A DNA stretch of 64,000 bases from the NCBI GenBank assembly GCA_949001935.1, contig CARJLX010000001.1, positions 1 through 64,000 on the forward strand. Direction: 5' to 3'. Position 1 is the first letter of the stretch. The number at the start of each line of letters is the position of its first letter. The notes beneath the pieces were generated by a model. That model searched no databases and was not told the origin of the DNA. It worked only from the letters and a program-made list of their open reading frames with translations. The translations under genes were made by a program, and so were the position numbers. This document shows, piece by piece, positions 53,581 to 62,588 of the stretch. This stretch comes from an uncultured Eubacteriales bacterium (GTDB lineage Bacteria > Bacillota > Clostridia > Christensenellales > UBA1242).

Positions 53581-54066
53581 TTATTTATAAGCAATATTAA
53601 AAACAATCTTTTTCTTTTTTAAAGCATAATCATAAGCATGAGCGGTCACTCCCGCTCTGTTTTTTATAATTTTATGATCAAAAAGAAAAATGCAGATGTT
53701 TACATTATCAATGATATGATAATTTAATAAAATGTCACATTTGGGATAATGATAATTAACTTCAAAATATTTAATTTTATCAACAAACATATCAGGGGAT
53801 TTATTATTAGATTTCACTTTTTGGCTTTTTAATTTTACTATTTTGCAATCTTTGTCGTTAGAGAAGAAAGTTGTTTTGATATTAGGGTAGTCTTGAAGAA
53901 CTTTGCTAACAACTTGAAAAATTTGATTACTTAATTTATAAATATGATGAAAAACAAATTCATTAACATTATACTCTTTTATTACCTTTTTGACATATTT
54001 TTCAAGTCTTTTAATTTGTGTAATATTTAATGTAGCAAATCTATGACCTCTTATATAACATTTCAT
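53581..54066 (-). CDS. Divergent SLOG-like (DUF1273-like) protein
   Basis: 161 residues. The opening CYIRGHRF resembles the TGHRP motif of SLOG/DUF1273 proteins, and the end (CDILLNYHIIDNVNICIFLFD, AYDYALKKKKIVFNI) matches their final strand-helix-strand. The usual PGGT motif is replaced by KNRAGVTAH. Assignment rests on pattern, not strong identity. It diverges from an XRE regulator, the same layout as at 4.0 kb. ATG follows GGAGG. Confidence 0.5.
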   Translation of the reverse strand: MKCYIRGHRFATLNITQIKRLEKYVKKVIKEYNVNEFVFHHIYKLSNQIFQVVSKVLQDYPNIKTTFFSNDKDCKIVKLKSQKVKSNNKSPDMFVDKIKYFEVNYHYPKCDILLNYHIIDNVNICIFLFDHKIIKNRAGVTAHAYDYALKKKKIVFNIAYK

Positions 54067-54114
54067 AAATACCTCCTTTTTACCATATTTTGTTATAAAG
54101 ATGTTGATATTATA

Positions 54115-54180
54115 ACATAATACGAATAAAAATCAAACTATTTAGGTTATATTATGTAAAAAATATTACGAAAAACGTAA
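54115..54180. promoter_or_regulatory. Divergent promoter region with inverted repeats
   Basis: ACATAATA (54115-54122) and TATTATGT (54150-54157) form a spaced inverted repeat; TTACG-N5-CGTAA (54166-54180) is a tight palindrome. Both lie between the SLOG-like gene and the XRE gene and are plausible operators. Confidence 0.5.
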
Positions 54181-54224
54181 AATTATTTTTATTGATAAGT
54201 GAGAAACTATATTAGGAGGATAAA

Positions 54225-54524
54225 ATGGAATATAAAGATATCATTTTTCGAATTGCTCAATTTAGAGATAAAAGAAACATGTCTGCATTTGAATTAAGTC
54301 AAATTATTGGACATTCTGGGTCATATATGTATAGAGTTGAAAGTGGAGAAATTAAGTTGTCTGTTGAAACTTTGTTAGATATTTTAAAAGTTTTGAATGT
54401 TTCAGTTATTGAATTTTTCTTAGGGAATGGTGAAAATTTTGATTTGGAGCTTTTAGAAGCAATAAATTGTTTGTCAAAAGAAAATCGTAATGTGGTTATC
54501 GATTTAATTAAAAAGTTGAAGTAA
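54225..54524 (+). CDS. XRE-family HTH regulator
   Basis: 99 residues: HTH at about 9-62 (FRDKRNMSAFELSQIIGHSGSYMYRVESGEIKLSVETLLDIL), then a short C-terminal helix pair. AGGAGG precedes the ATG. Likely autoregulatory and controlling the divergent SLOG-like gene. Confidence 0.86.
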   Translation: MEYKDIIFRIAQFRDKRNMSAFELSQIIGHSGSYMYRVESGEIKLSVETLLDILKVLNVSVIEFFLGNGENFDLELLEAINCLSKENRNVVIDLIKKLK

Positions 54525-54581
54525 AAAGTTCGCGATTTGATTTTACATTTGTTAAAATTAAATCGAAATAGTTTTCTTTTG

Positions 54582-54606
54582 CTTCTTTTCTTTAAAAGAA
54601 AAGAAG
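54582..54606. repeat. Inverted repeat before the U32 gene
   Basis: CTTCTTTTCTTT-AAAGAAAAGAAG palindrome; a similar TTCTTTTCTT-GAAA-GAAAAGAA copy lies at 57267-57290 before mtaB. Either could act as a hairpin in the leader. Confidence 0.6.
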
Positions 54607-54628
54607 TTGTAAAACAAAAGGAGAAATT

Positions 54629-55822
54629 ATGGAATTATTAGCACCTGCGGGTAATATGGAAAAACTTATCACAGCCGTTCATTTTGGAGCAGACGCTGTG
54701 TATTTCTCTGGCAAAAGATATGGTCTTCGTGCCTTTGCTGGCAATTTTGACGATAACGAAATTGTTGAGGCTATGAAATATCTACATGAACGCGGAAAGA
54801 AAGGGTATATCACACTCAATATTGTGGCAAAAGACGAAGATTTTGCTGGTTTGGATGAATATCTTGATTTACTTCAAAAAGCAGGCGTGGATGCAATTAT
54901 TGTTAGTGATGTTGGATTAATACATTATATTCATAAAAAAGCACCAAGTTTAGATATTCATATTTCAACTCAAGCTAATGTGACTAACAGCGAGGCGATT
55001 AAATTTTACGCCGAAATGGGAGCAAAGCGTATTGTTCTTGCCAGAGAAATGAGTTTAGGTGAAATCAAAAAAATGCATGATGAAGTAGGTGACAGGATTG
55101 AACTTGAAGCCTTCGTTCATGGCGCAATGTGCATTTCTTATTCTGGCAGATGTTTGCTTTCAAACTATCTGACAGGAAGAGAATCTAATCGTGGAGCGTG
55201 TGTTCAAGCGTGCAGGTGGAAGTATTATATAAGAGAAGTTAATCGTAAAGACGAGTATGAAATGCAAGAAGATGAACGCGGAACATACATTATGAACTCC
55301 AAAGATATGAATATGATCCAGCATTTAAAAGAAATGAAAGATGCAGGCATATGTAGTTTGAAGATTGAAGGGCGTATGAAGTCGGCTTACTATGTTGGCA
55401 CGGTTGTCAATGCATATAGAATGGCTTTGAATAACAATTTGACGGCAAGTGAGGAACTTGTCAGCGAGTTAGAAAAAACAAGTCACCGTCAATATACAAC
55501 AGGATTTTATCTTGGTGCAAATGATAAGGAATATCTTGAAGACAGTATGCCAGTTCAAAGCCATGAATTTGTTGCTGTTGTAGTTGATAAAAGTGATGAC
55601 GGCGTGATTTTTGAACAACGCAATCGTTTTGTTAAAGGTGAAACTCTTGAAATTTTGAGTGTAGACAAAAATCTTTTAAATAAACCTTTTTTTGTAGATG
55701 AAATGACTGACGAAAAGGGTGAGTCAATTGAAGATGTTAAAGGCGTTCAACAACGAGTGTTTATCAAAACAACTTTACCACTTCAAGTTGGAGATATTTT
55801 GAGAAGAAGGTGCGAGAAATAG
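54629..55822 (+). CDS. U32 family peptidase-like protein (tRNA hydroxylation type)
   Basis: 397 residues with the U32 signature EAFVHGAMCISYSGRCLLSNYLTGR and following cysteines CVQACRWKYY. N-terminal LLAPAGNMEKLITAVHFGADAVYFSG is a TIM-barrel start. Relatives (TrhP/YegQ, RlhA) act in RNA hydroxylation rather than proteolysis. AAGGAG before the ATG. Specific target unknown. Confidence 0.88.
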   Translation: MELLAPAGNMEKLITAVHFGADAVYFSGKRYGLRAFAGNFDDNEIVEAMKYLHERGKKGYITLNIVAKDEDFAGLDEYLDLLQKAGVDAIIVSDVGLIHYIHKKAPSLDIHISTQANVTNSEAIKFYAEMGAKRIVLAREMSLGEIKKMHDEVGDRIELEAFVHGAMCISYSGRCLLSNYLTGRESNRGACVQACRWKYYIREVNRKDEYEMQEDERGTYIMNSKDMNMIQHLKEMKDAGICSLKIEGRMKSAYYVGTVVNAYRMALNNNLTASEELVSELEKTSHRQYTTGFYLGANDKEYLEDSMPVQSHEFVAVVVDKSDDGVIFEQRNRFVKGETLEILSVDKNLLNKPFFVDEMTDEKGESIEDVKGVQQRVFIKTTLPLQVGDILRRRCEK

Positions 55823-55878
55823 GGGATTGACTATTAGTGATATTTTTGATACAATAATTCCTAGATTGGAGGGGAAAT

Positions 55879-56418
55879 ATGATTGAAAACGAAAATAAGG
55901 AATTAAATAAAGCTTCAAATAATTATAAAAATAGCATTAAATTAAGAGAAAAAATGGTTGAAGCTGACTTGGATTTTATTAATTTTTGCACATCGCAAAG
56001 TCTTAGACATCAAGTTTTGACTTACGATATTATGAAAAAATCACCTTATTTTATTAAGACAGAAGAAAGTGAATTGAAACAGAAAAATTTAGTTGAAGCG
56101 ATAGAAAATTTGGTTAACGAAGATCCATTATATTTTGTTGTTTTCGCTAATAATCTTAAAAATTATGATATGGAAGCTTATTCAAGATGTCGTGAAATTG
56201 CTCTTGAATCATATGTAAGTTTTGCTTGTCAAGGTGAAACATTTAAAAATGATATTTGCACATTAGCTCTTAGTGAACTAAATGAAAAACAAACCTCTTG
56301 TTTTAAAACACTTTATGCAAAAGATAATCCAGGAAGAGGGGATTTTATTAAAGATATGCAAAGATTCGCTCCTGAACGATTAAAATTTCTTGAAATTGAT
56401 GATGAAGAAATTGGTTAA
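55879..56418 (+). CDS. Protein of unknown function
   Basis: 179 residues, helical and charged, no membrane segment or signal. Opens with ENENKELNKASNNYKNSIKLREKM, possibly a short coiled coil. GGAGGGG precedes the ATG. It lies between the U32 gene and rsmE. I do not recognise a family. Confidence 0.7.
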   Translation: MIENENKELNKASNNYKNSIKLREKMVEADLDFINFCTSQSLRHQVLTYDIMKKSPYFIKTEESELKQKNLVEAIENLVNEDPLYFVVFANNLKNYDMEAYSRCREIALESYVSFACQGETFKNDICTLALSELNEKQTSCFKTLYAKDNPGRGDFIKDMQRFAPERLKFLEIDDEEIG

Positions 56419-56484
56419 ACTTGATATTGAAAAATTGAAAATTGAAATATAAAAGATTTAAATTCCTCGATTGAGGCTTTTTTC

Positions 56485-56513
56485 TTGCTTTTGTAAAGGT
56501 TTTGATATATAAT
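56485..56513 (+). promoter_or_regulatory. Sigma-A promoter of rsmE giving a leaderless mRNA
   Basis: TTGCTT (56485-56490), 17-base spacer, TATAAT (56508-56513). The predicted start base is at or next to the A of the ATG at 56520, and no ribosome site exists. Confidence 0.75.
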
Positions 56514-56519
56514 TCTCTT

Positions 56520-57224
56520 ATGAGAAGATTTTTTGGTAGATTAGAAAAAGATAACGTCATTGTTGAAGGTGAGGAATTAAAGCACCTTTCTTCTGTTATT
56601 CGTTTGAAAGAGGGTGACGAATTTGTTTGTGTGACTGGTGACGAATTTGACTATGTTTGCAAAATTGTGTCGCTTGATAAAAAGAGAGCCGAGGCTCAAG
56701 TTTTAGAAAAGGCTGAGAATAAATCAAATCCTAAAAAGAATTTGGTGTTGTTTCAAGCACTTATCAAGAAAGACAATTTTGAGCTTGTTTTGCAGAAGGC
56801 TGTTGAGCTAGGCATGAGTAAGGTTATTCCATTTATTAGTGAAAATTGTGTTAACAAAAGTGGAATTAATTTGGAAAGGTTAAACACTCTTATTTCATCA
56901 GCTTGCAAGCAATGCGAAAGGTCGAAGGTTATGCATTTATCACAATCGATTAAATTTGATGAAATGCTACAAAGCCTAAAAGACTTTGACGCGGTTATTT
57001 TTGCTAACGAGATTGACGGCAAGGAGTTTAATTTTGGTGAGCTAAAAAATTATAACAACATTGCTTTTGTTGTTGGCTGTGAGGGTGGGTTTACTGAGAA
57101 AGAAAAGGAGTCACTTGTCACTTTACCAAATGTTAAGTCGGTCAGTCTTGGCTCAAGAATTTTGCGTGCCGAAACAGCTAGCATTGTTTTGATGGGACTA
57201 GGCTCACTATTGAGTGATAATTGA
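56520..57224 (+). CDS. rsmE: 16S rRNA (uracil-1498-N3) methyltransferase RsmE
   Basis: 234 residues: N-terminal PUA-like part (RRFFGRLEKDNVIVEGEELKHLSSVIRL) and a C-terminal SPOUT knot (FVVGCEGGFTEKE, SLGSRILRAETAS). Methylates U1498 in the decoding region. ATG at 56520 matches the family start and sits at the predicted transcription start. Confidence 0.94.
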   Translation: MRRFFGRLEKDNVIVEGEELKHLSSVIRLKEGDEFVCVTGDEFDYVCKIVSLDKKRAEAQVLEKAENKSNPKKNLVLFQALIKKDNFELVLQKAVELGMSKVIPFISENCVNKSGINLERLNTLISSACKQCERSKVMHLSQSIKFDEMLQSLKDFDAVIFANEIDGKEFNFGELKNYNNIAFVVGCEGGFTEKEKESLVTLPNVKSVSLGSRILRAETASIVLMGLGSLLSDN

Positions 57225-57300
57225 TTTGCTAAAAGAAAAAGTCGAGGCACATTTGGTGCCCTTTTGGTTCTTTTCTTGAAAGAAAAGAAAAGGTGTAGAA

Positions 57301-58542
57301 ATGAAAGTTTGCGTGATGACTTTGGGTTGCAAAGTGAATAAGTATGAAAGCGACTCAATAATAAAACAACTTGAAGAAAGAGGTTATGAAGCGGTTGAAA
57401 GTTTACAACCCGCTGATGTTTTTGTTATCAATACTTGCGCTGTGACGGCTGAGGCAGAGAAAAAGTCACGCCAAATGATTGCAAGATGTCGTAAATTTAA
57501 CCCTAATGCAAGAATATTGATTTGCGGTTGTGCAAGTCAAAAAAATCAAGAGCAGTTTAAAGAAAAAGGCGTTGAAGTTGTCACGGGCGTGGCTGGCAAA
57601 ACTAAACTTATTGATGTTATTGGGCGAGGCAACCTTGATATAAGTGAACTTCCACTTGTTTATGAAGACGACATGAAAGCAAAACAATCGCGAATTCGTG
57701 CATACATAAAAATTCAAGATGGTTGCAATAATTTTTGCTCTTATTGCATAATTCCTTATCTTCGTGGGCGTAGTCGTTCAAGAAGTCTTGAAAGTATAAT
57801 GGCAGAGGCAAGGGCGCTAGGCGATGAGATTAAAGAAATTGTTTTGACGGGTATCAATGTGACAGATTATAAAATTGATGGCAAAGCGGGCTTATTAACT
57901 TTGCTACAAAACCTAGATACGCTTGGTAAAAGAATACGCCTCTCATCTTTGGAAGAAACTTTGGTGAGTGAGGAGTTTGCAAAGGGATTGAGTGAACTTA
58001 AAAACTTTTGTCCGCATTTTCACTTGTCACTTCAAAGTGGATGTGATAGCGTTTTGAAACGAATGAACAGAAAGTATACAACGGAGGAGTTTTATAATTC
58101 TGTTCGGCTTTTAAGAAAATATTTCCCACTTGCTGGCATTACAACAGATGTTATTGTTGGTTTCCCTGGTGAAAGTGATGAGGAATTTGAGATTACTCGT
58201 CGCTTTATTGAAAAGGTTGGTTTTGCATCTTTGCATATCTTTAAATATTCCCGTCGTGACGGCACTGTTGCGTCAAGGATGACAGATTTGCCAGACGCAA
58301 TCAAAGCAAAACGCAGTGACATCTTAGAGGGCGTCAAATCACAACTCTTTGATGAGTTTGTAAAGAAAAATAAGACAGGCAAAGTGCTAATCGAAGAGTT
58401 TGATGGACAGCATTATGTTGGCTACACAGAAAACTACATCAAGTGTTATATACAAAGCGACAACGACCTTGTTAACCAAATCATTGATGTTGAACTTGGT
58501 GAAAGGTTTAAAGACGGGGTGAAAGTGAGAATTCAACCTTGA
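57301..58542 (+). CDS. mtaB: tRNA t6A37 methylthiotransferase MtaB
   Basis: 413 residues. UPF0004 N-terminal domain (TLGCKVNKYESD, NTCAVTAEAEKKSR), radical-SAM CNNFCSYC (CxxxCxxC) and C-terminal TRAM domain. Adds methylthio to t6A37 produced by TsaD, encoded 4 kb upstream. AAGGTG precedes the ATG. Confidence 0.94.
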   Translation: MKVCVMTLGCKVNKYESDSIIKQLEERGYEAVESLQPADVFVINTCAVTAEAEKKSRQMIARCRKFNPNARILICGCASQKNQEQFKEKGVEVVTGVAGKTKLIDVIGRGNLDISELPLVYEDDMKAKQSRIRAYIKIQDGCNNFCSYCIIPYLRGRSRSRSLESIMAEARALGDEIKEIVLTGINVTDYKIDGKAGLLTLLQNLDTLGKRIRLSSLEETLVSEEFAKGLSELKNFCPHFHLSLQSGCDSVLKRMNRKYTTEEFYNSVRLLRKYFPLAGITTDVIVGFPGESDEEFEITRRFIEKVGFASLHIFKYSRRDGTVASRMTDLPDAIKAKRSDILEGVKSQLFDEFVKKNKTGKVLIEEFDGQHYVGYTENYIKCYIQSDNDLVNQIIDVELGERFKDGVKVRIQP

Positions 58543-58584
58543 CATAACAAGGGAAATATGTTAAACTGACAATAGAGGTGAAAT

Positions 58585-59133
58585 ATGAAATTAGATCAAG
58601 AGTTGTTTAAGCATGTTCTTGGCAGAGGGTATGATGTCAAAGATGAGAAAGATTTGATGACGGCCATTGCATTGCATTATTTTTGCAATCAATTTGGAAT
58701 TTTTGATGTGGTTCGTGATTATGGTTTTATTTTGACAGATAAAGGCGTTTTGAGCCCAGATTGTATGAGAGATGTTTTGGCTGAGCGTAAAGGTTCATTC
58801 TCGGGTAAATTTACTGAGTATACAGAAAATGTTTTGTCTTCATTAGAAATTGCACTTGAGAGCACCGCAGAAATTTTGAAAAGACCTTTTGATGAGCGTG
58901 ATGCAATAATTAGCGCTGCTGCTTATAAATATGTTAAAAGTGTTTATTGCTCTTTTCATGAAGATGATGAAGAGATGAAAAAGAAAGAATTTGAAAGTCA
59001 CTTCCCAGCAGGAGATTACGAACTTGGCAAAACTTGTGACGAGCAGGCTGAAATTGTTTTTGAGTCAATCATTGAAAGTGAAAGACAGGCCAAATTGAAA
59101 AAATCTCAAACATCAGGAGAAAATGAAGGCTAA
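58585..59133 (+). CDS. Protein of unknown function
   Basis: 182 residues, acidic and helical, no signal or membrane segment. Starts MKLDQELFKHVLGRGYDVKDEKDLM; the C-terminus is Lys/Ser-rich. GAGGTG before the ATG. Its stop lies in a small palindrome GAAGGC-TAA-GCCTTC. No family recognised. Confidence 0.7.
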   Translation: MKLDQELFKHVLGRGYDVKDEKDLMTAIALHYFCNQFGIFDVVRDYGFILTDKGVLSPDCMRDVLAERKGSFSGKFTEYTENVLSSLEIALESTAEILKRPFDERDAIISAAAYKYVKSVYCSFHEDDEEMKKKEFESHFPAGDYELGKTCDEQAEIVFESIIESERQAKLKKSQTSGENEG

Positions 59134-59185
59134 GCCTTCTTAACAAAGCTTTCATTAAAAACCTATATAAACAGAAGGAGAAAAC

Positions 59186-59476
59186 ATGGATTTTTTAAAA
59201 GGTGAAATTAAACATATTAATGGTTATAAATTTAATAAAGGCGAAAAGATAAGATTTTTTAGAGATCCAGAAGATGAAGATTCTGTAATGATTATTGGGG
59301 GTAGACTGATTGAGCCAGAAGAGGATAGTCGTAAAATATGTCCTGTCAAGCGGACTAGTTTTTATGATGATGTCAAATTTGTAGACGAGGAGTTTACTGG
59401 CGAGATAGAAAAAATGGAAAAACGTGAAAAAAATAGAAGATGTTTTGACGGCTTCCAAGACGATTGGGATGATTAA
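59186..59476 (+). CDS. Small acidic protein of unknown function
   Basis: 96 residues, rich in Asp/Glu/Lys (RFFRDPEDEDSVMIIGG; ends DGFQDDWDD). AGAAGGAG precedes the ATG. No signal, no family seen. Lies just before the rpsU promoter. Confidence 0.65.
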   Translation: MDFLKGEIKHINGYKFNKGEKIRFFRDPEDEDSVMIIGGRLIEPEEDSRKICPVKRTSFYDDVKFVDEEFTGEIEKMEKREKNRRCFDGFQDDWDD

Positions 59477-59503
59477 ATTTATAACTAATTTTTTTAAAAT
59501 CAC

Positions 59504-59532
59504 TTGACAAAAAAGGTTGAAGAGCGTATAAT
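59504..59532 (+). promoter_or_regulatory. Sigma-A promoter of rpsU-rplS
   Basis: TTGACA (59504-59509), 17-base spacer, TATAAT (59527-59532), both consensus-perfect. Confidence 0.88.
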
Positions 59533-59567
59533 AGTCAAGAATTAGCAAATAGAAGGTGGTGAGAAAT

Positions 59568-59750
59568 TTGACAACTGTTAAAGTAGGCGAAAACGAAAGT
59601 CTTGAAAGTGCTTTAAAGCGTTTTAAGAGAAAGTGCCAAAAAGATGGCATTATCGGCGATATTAGAAAGAAAGAAGCATATGACAAGCCTAGTGTTGCTA
59701 GAAAAAAGAAAAGCGAAGCCGCTAGAAAGAGAGCTAGAAAAAGAGGCTAA
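59568..59750 (+). CDS. rpsU: 30S ribosomal protein S21
   Basis: 60 residues ([26 protein letters not shown] ... [15 protein letters not shown]). The TTG at 59568 is chosen because AAGGTGGTGAG lies just upstream; GTG codons further up fall inside that site. rplS follows after 37 bases. Confidence 0.94.
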   Translation: MTTVKVGENESLESALKRFKRKCQKDGIIGDIRKKEAYDKPSVARKKKSEAARKRARKRG

Positions 59751-59787
59751 GCGTAAACAAATTTAAATTTATAAAAGGAGAAAAATC

Positions 59788-60135
59788 ATGGCAAACATTA
59801 TTGACCAAATCGAGAAAGAGAACATGAAAGAAACACTCCCTTCATTTAATATCGGCGACACTGTTAAAGTTGGCGTTAAGATTAAGGAAGGAGATAAGGA
59901 AAGAATTCAGGCTTTTGAAGGTGTTGTTATCTCAAAGAAAAACGGCGGAATTAGAGAAACTTTTACAGTTAGAAAAGACTCTAACGGAGTTGGCGTTGAA
60001 AGAACATTCCCTATTCACTCTCCACTTGTTGCAAGTGTTGATGTTGTAAGAAAGGGTGCACCTAGAAGAGCAAAACTTTACTATGTTCGTGAACTTACTG
60101 GAAAAGCAGCTAAGATCAAATCAAAAGAAAACTAA
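59788..60135 (+). CDS. rplS: 50S ribosomal protein L19
   Basis: 115 residues with L19 motifs ([47 protein letters not shown]). L19 sits at the 30S-50S interface. AAAGGAG before the ATG. Ends at a hairpin. Confidence 0.97.
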   Translation: MANIIDQIEKENMKETLPSFNIGDTVKVGVKIKEGDKERIQAFEGVVISKKNGGIRETFTVRKDSNGVGVERTFPIHSPLVASVDVVRKGAPRRAKLYYVRELTGKAAKIKSKEN

Positions 60136-60140
60136 AAACA

Positions 60141-60167
60141 AAATCCGCTATTTTAAGCGGATTTTTA
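60141..60167 (+). terminator. Terminator of rpsU-rplS
   Basis: AAATCCGCT/AGCGGATTT stem with T's. Confidence 0.85.
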
Positions 60168-60183
60168 TAATAATGGAGAATTT

Positions 60184-60849
60184 ATGAATTTTACACAAAG
60201 AATAAAAGTCTTTTTAAAGGACAATGCAGATCCTGTTAATGCAAGTTTTCAAGCACGGTTGATTTTTACTAAATATAAAATTTGGGGTTTAAAAACTCCT
60301 CCTCTTGAAAACTTTGTGAAAGAACTTATCAAAGAGGGGGCGAGTTTTGAAGATTTTAAACATGATAGCCATGAAGAAATCGTTATGGCGGGGATGTTTA
60401 TTGGGCGAAGTAAAGTTGAAAACCAACAAAAACTAAAGTGGCTAAAAGAGTGGTTAAACTATGTTGATAACTGGGCAAGTTGCGACCAAATTGTTGGCAG
60501 GCTTAAAGGTATGGAAAGTGAGGCAGAATTTTTTAAGGATTTACTTAATGGGCAGCAAACTTTTACTCAGCGATTTGGTATAATTTGGCTTATGCGTTGG
60601 AACTTGAAAAAAGATTTAGTGGAAACTTTAAAACTCGTAATGCCTGTTGAAAATGATGACTACTACATCAAAATGGCAAAGGCTTGGACACTTGCCGAGG
60701 CGGTTTTGATTGATTATGAATACGCAAAAAATATAATTGCAGGCATTGATGACAAGTTTTTACGCAACAAAGCAATTTCAAAAGCCTGCGAAAGTTTTAG
60801 GGTGAATGTTGAACAAAAGGAAGAATTAAGGAAATTGAGGTTAAAGTGA
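60184..60849 (+). CDS. DNA alkylation repair protein (AlkD-like)
   Basis: 221 residues of helical repeats with the AlkD/AlkC-family pattern (WLNYVDNWASCDQIVG, RFGIIWLMRWNL). AlkD is a glycosylase that removes bulky or charged alkylated bases. The family residues around W and D are present. GGAG before the ATG. Substrate inferred from family only. Confidence 0.85.
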   Translation: MNFTQRIKVFLKDNADPVNASFQARLIFTKYKIWGLKTPPLENFVKELIKEGASFEDFKHDSHEEIVMAGMFIGRSKVENQQKLKWLKEWLNYVDNWASCDQIVGRLKGMESEAEFFKDLLNGQQTFTQRFGIIWLMRWNLKKDLVETLKLVMPVENDDYYIKMAKAWTLAEAVLIDYEYAKNIIAGIDDKFLRNKAISKACESFRVNVEQKEELRKLRLK

Positions 60850-60987
60850 AAACTTTAATCTTTTTTTGAGTAAAAACATCTTTTATTTAAAGATTTTATT
60901 AAAATATATTGAATGTTTTATATTTTATTTTGTTTAATAATAAAAAAATGCTAAAATATATATTAGTTGATTTGCTAAGGAGAAATT

Positions 60988-62520
60988 ATGCTTTCAAAGG
61001 TTTTAAGTTTTGGATTGAAGGGAATTGAAGGGTTTAAAGTTGAGGTTGAAAGTGATATTTCATCTGGGCTTCCTAATTTTAATGTGGTTGGTCTTGCTGA
61101 TACGGCTGTTAAAGAGGCTAAAGAGCGTGTGCGTTCTGCAATTAAGAATAGCGGGTTTGAATATCCAGTAAAAAGAATAACTGTCAATCTTGCACCTGCC
61201 GATGTGAAGAAGGAAGGGCCTATTTATGACCTTGCTATTGCGATTGGGATTTTAGGAGTTGACAAAGAGCTTGAATTAAAAAATATAGATAAGTATTGTT
61301 TTCTTGGGGAACTTAGTTTAGATGGGCGAATTAAGCGTATTAAAGGACTTTTACCTATTCTTATCTCAGCTAGGGCTTTAGGATACAAAAAATTTATTAT
61401 TCCAAAAGAAAACGAGGTTGAGGCCAGTTTTATATCTGGGATTGAGGTTTATCCAATCAAAAGTTTATATGAATGTGTTGAATTTTTGAATGGTAAGTGT
61501 GAGGTTAAACCTATTCAAGCATGTGATTTTCAAGAAGCATTATCTTCCAAGGTTGATGCCTTAGATTTTTGCAATGTCAAAGGTCAGGCTCAGGCAAAGA
61601 GAGCGCTCGAGATTGCGGCTGCTGGCGGGCACAATGTTATTATGATAGGACCTCCAGGAAGTGGAAAAAGTATGCTCGCAAAATGTTTTCCTTCAATTTT
61701 GCCAGAAATGACATTTGAGGAAGCGTTAGAAGTGACTAAGATACATTCTGTTGCTGGTGAATTGGATTTAAAGCAAGGTATAGTTGCAAACAGGCCTTTT
61801 AGGAGTCCACATCATACGGCTAGCACTGTTAGTTTAACAGGTGGCGGAAACAACTCAAAACCTGGAGAAATTTCGCTTGCACACAATGGTGTTCTATTTT
61901 TAGATGAATTACCAGAGTATTCGCGTCACACAATTGAAACTCTGCGTCAGCCTTTAGAGGACGGAGTTATAACTGTGGCAAGAGCAAATTCAACCGTCAC
62001 ATATCCAGCTTCTTTCACAATGGTTGCAAGTATGAACCCATGTCCATGTGGTAATTTTGGTAGTAAGGACAGAGAGTGCAAATGCAGTCCTCATCAAATA
62101 CATTCATATCTTGCTAAACTCTCGGGGCCTATTATGGATAGAATAGATATTCATGTTGAGGTCGACAGTGTATCATATGATGATCTTAAAAGCACAAAAG
62201 CTGAGGAAACTTCTGCTGATATCAAAGCACGCGTTGATAGAGCAAGAGATATTCAATTAAAAAGATTTAGAGGCGAAAAGAATTATTGCAATGCCAAAAT
62301 GAGTGTGCCACAAGTTAAAAAGTATTGTAAGCTAGATGACATGAGTGAGGGGATTCTACGCTCGGCTTTTGAAAAATTGAATTTATCTGCAAGGGCACAC
62401 GATAGAATTTTAAAAGTTGCTAGAACCATTGCTGACCTTGAAGGTTTTGATGATATTCAAGCCATTCATATTGCAGAAGCTATAGGTTATCGCAGTTTAG
62501 ATAGAAAATATTGGACTTAA
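60988..62520 (+). CDS. comM: Mg-chelatase-like ATPase ComM (YifB)
   Basis: 510 residues. N-terminal Lon-like domain (GLPNFNVVGLADTAVKEAKERVRSAI), AAA+ core with Walker A GPPGSGKSMLAK, Walker B LFLDELPEY, and SMNPCPCGNFGS. ComM is a helicase-like ATPase aiding branch migration in transformation. AAGGAG before the ATG. dprA follows. Confidence 0.93.
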   Translation: MLSKVLSFGLKGIEGFKVEVESDISSGLPNFNVVGLADTAVKEAKERVRSAIKNSGFEYPVKRITVNLAPADVKKEGPIYDLAIAIGILGVDKELELKNIDKYCFLGELSLDGRIKRIKGLLPILISARALGYKKFIIPKENEVEASFISGIEVYPIKSLYECVEFLNGKCEVKPIQACDFQEALSSKVDALDFCNVKGQAQAKRALEIAAAGGHNVIMIGPPGSGKSMLAKCFPSILPEMTFEEALEVTKIHSVAGELDLKQGIVANRPFRSPHHTASTVSLTGGGNNSKPGEISLAHNGVLFLDELPEYSRHTIETLRQPLEDGVITVARANSTVTYPASFTMVASMNPCPCGNFGSKDRECKCSPHQIHSYLAKLSGPIMDRIDIHVEVDSVSYDDLKSTKAEETSADIKARVDRARDIQLKRFRGEKNYCNAKMSVPQVKKYCKLDDMSEGILRSAFEKLNLSARAHDRILKVARTIADLEGFDDIQAIHIAEAIGYRSLDRKYWT

Positions 62521-62588
62521 AAAGTGTTGACAAAACCTTATAAATTTGCTAAACCTAATAAAGTTTAATTTAACTAAAGGAAAAATAT

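Noticed and set aside
53574..53591. CTTATA/TATAAG palindrome after tsaD as terminator
   Set aside because: Stem is AT-only and lacks a T run; too weak to call.
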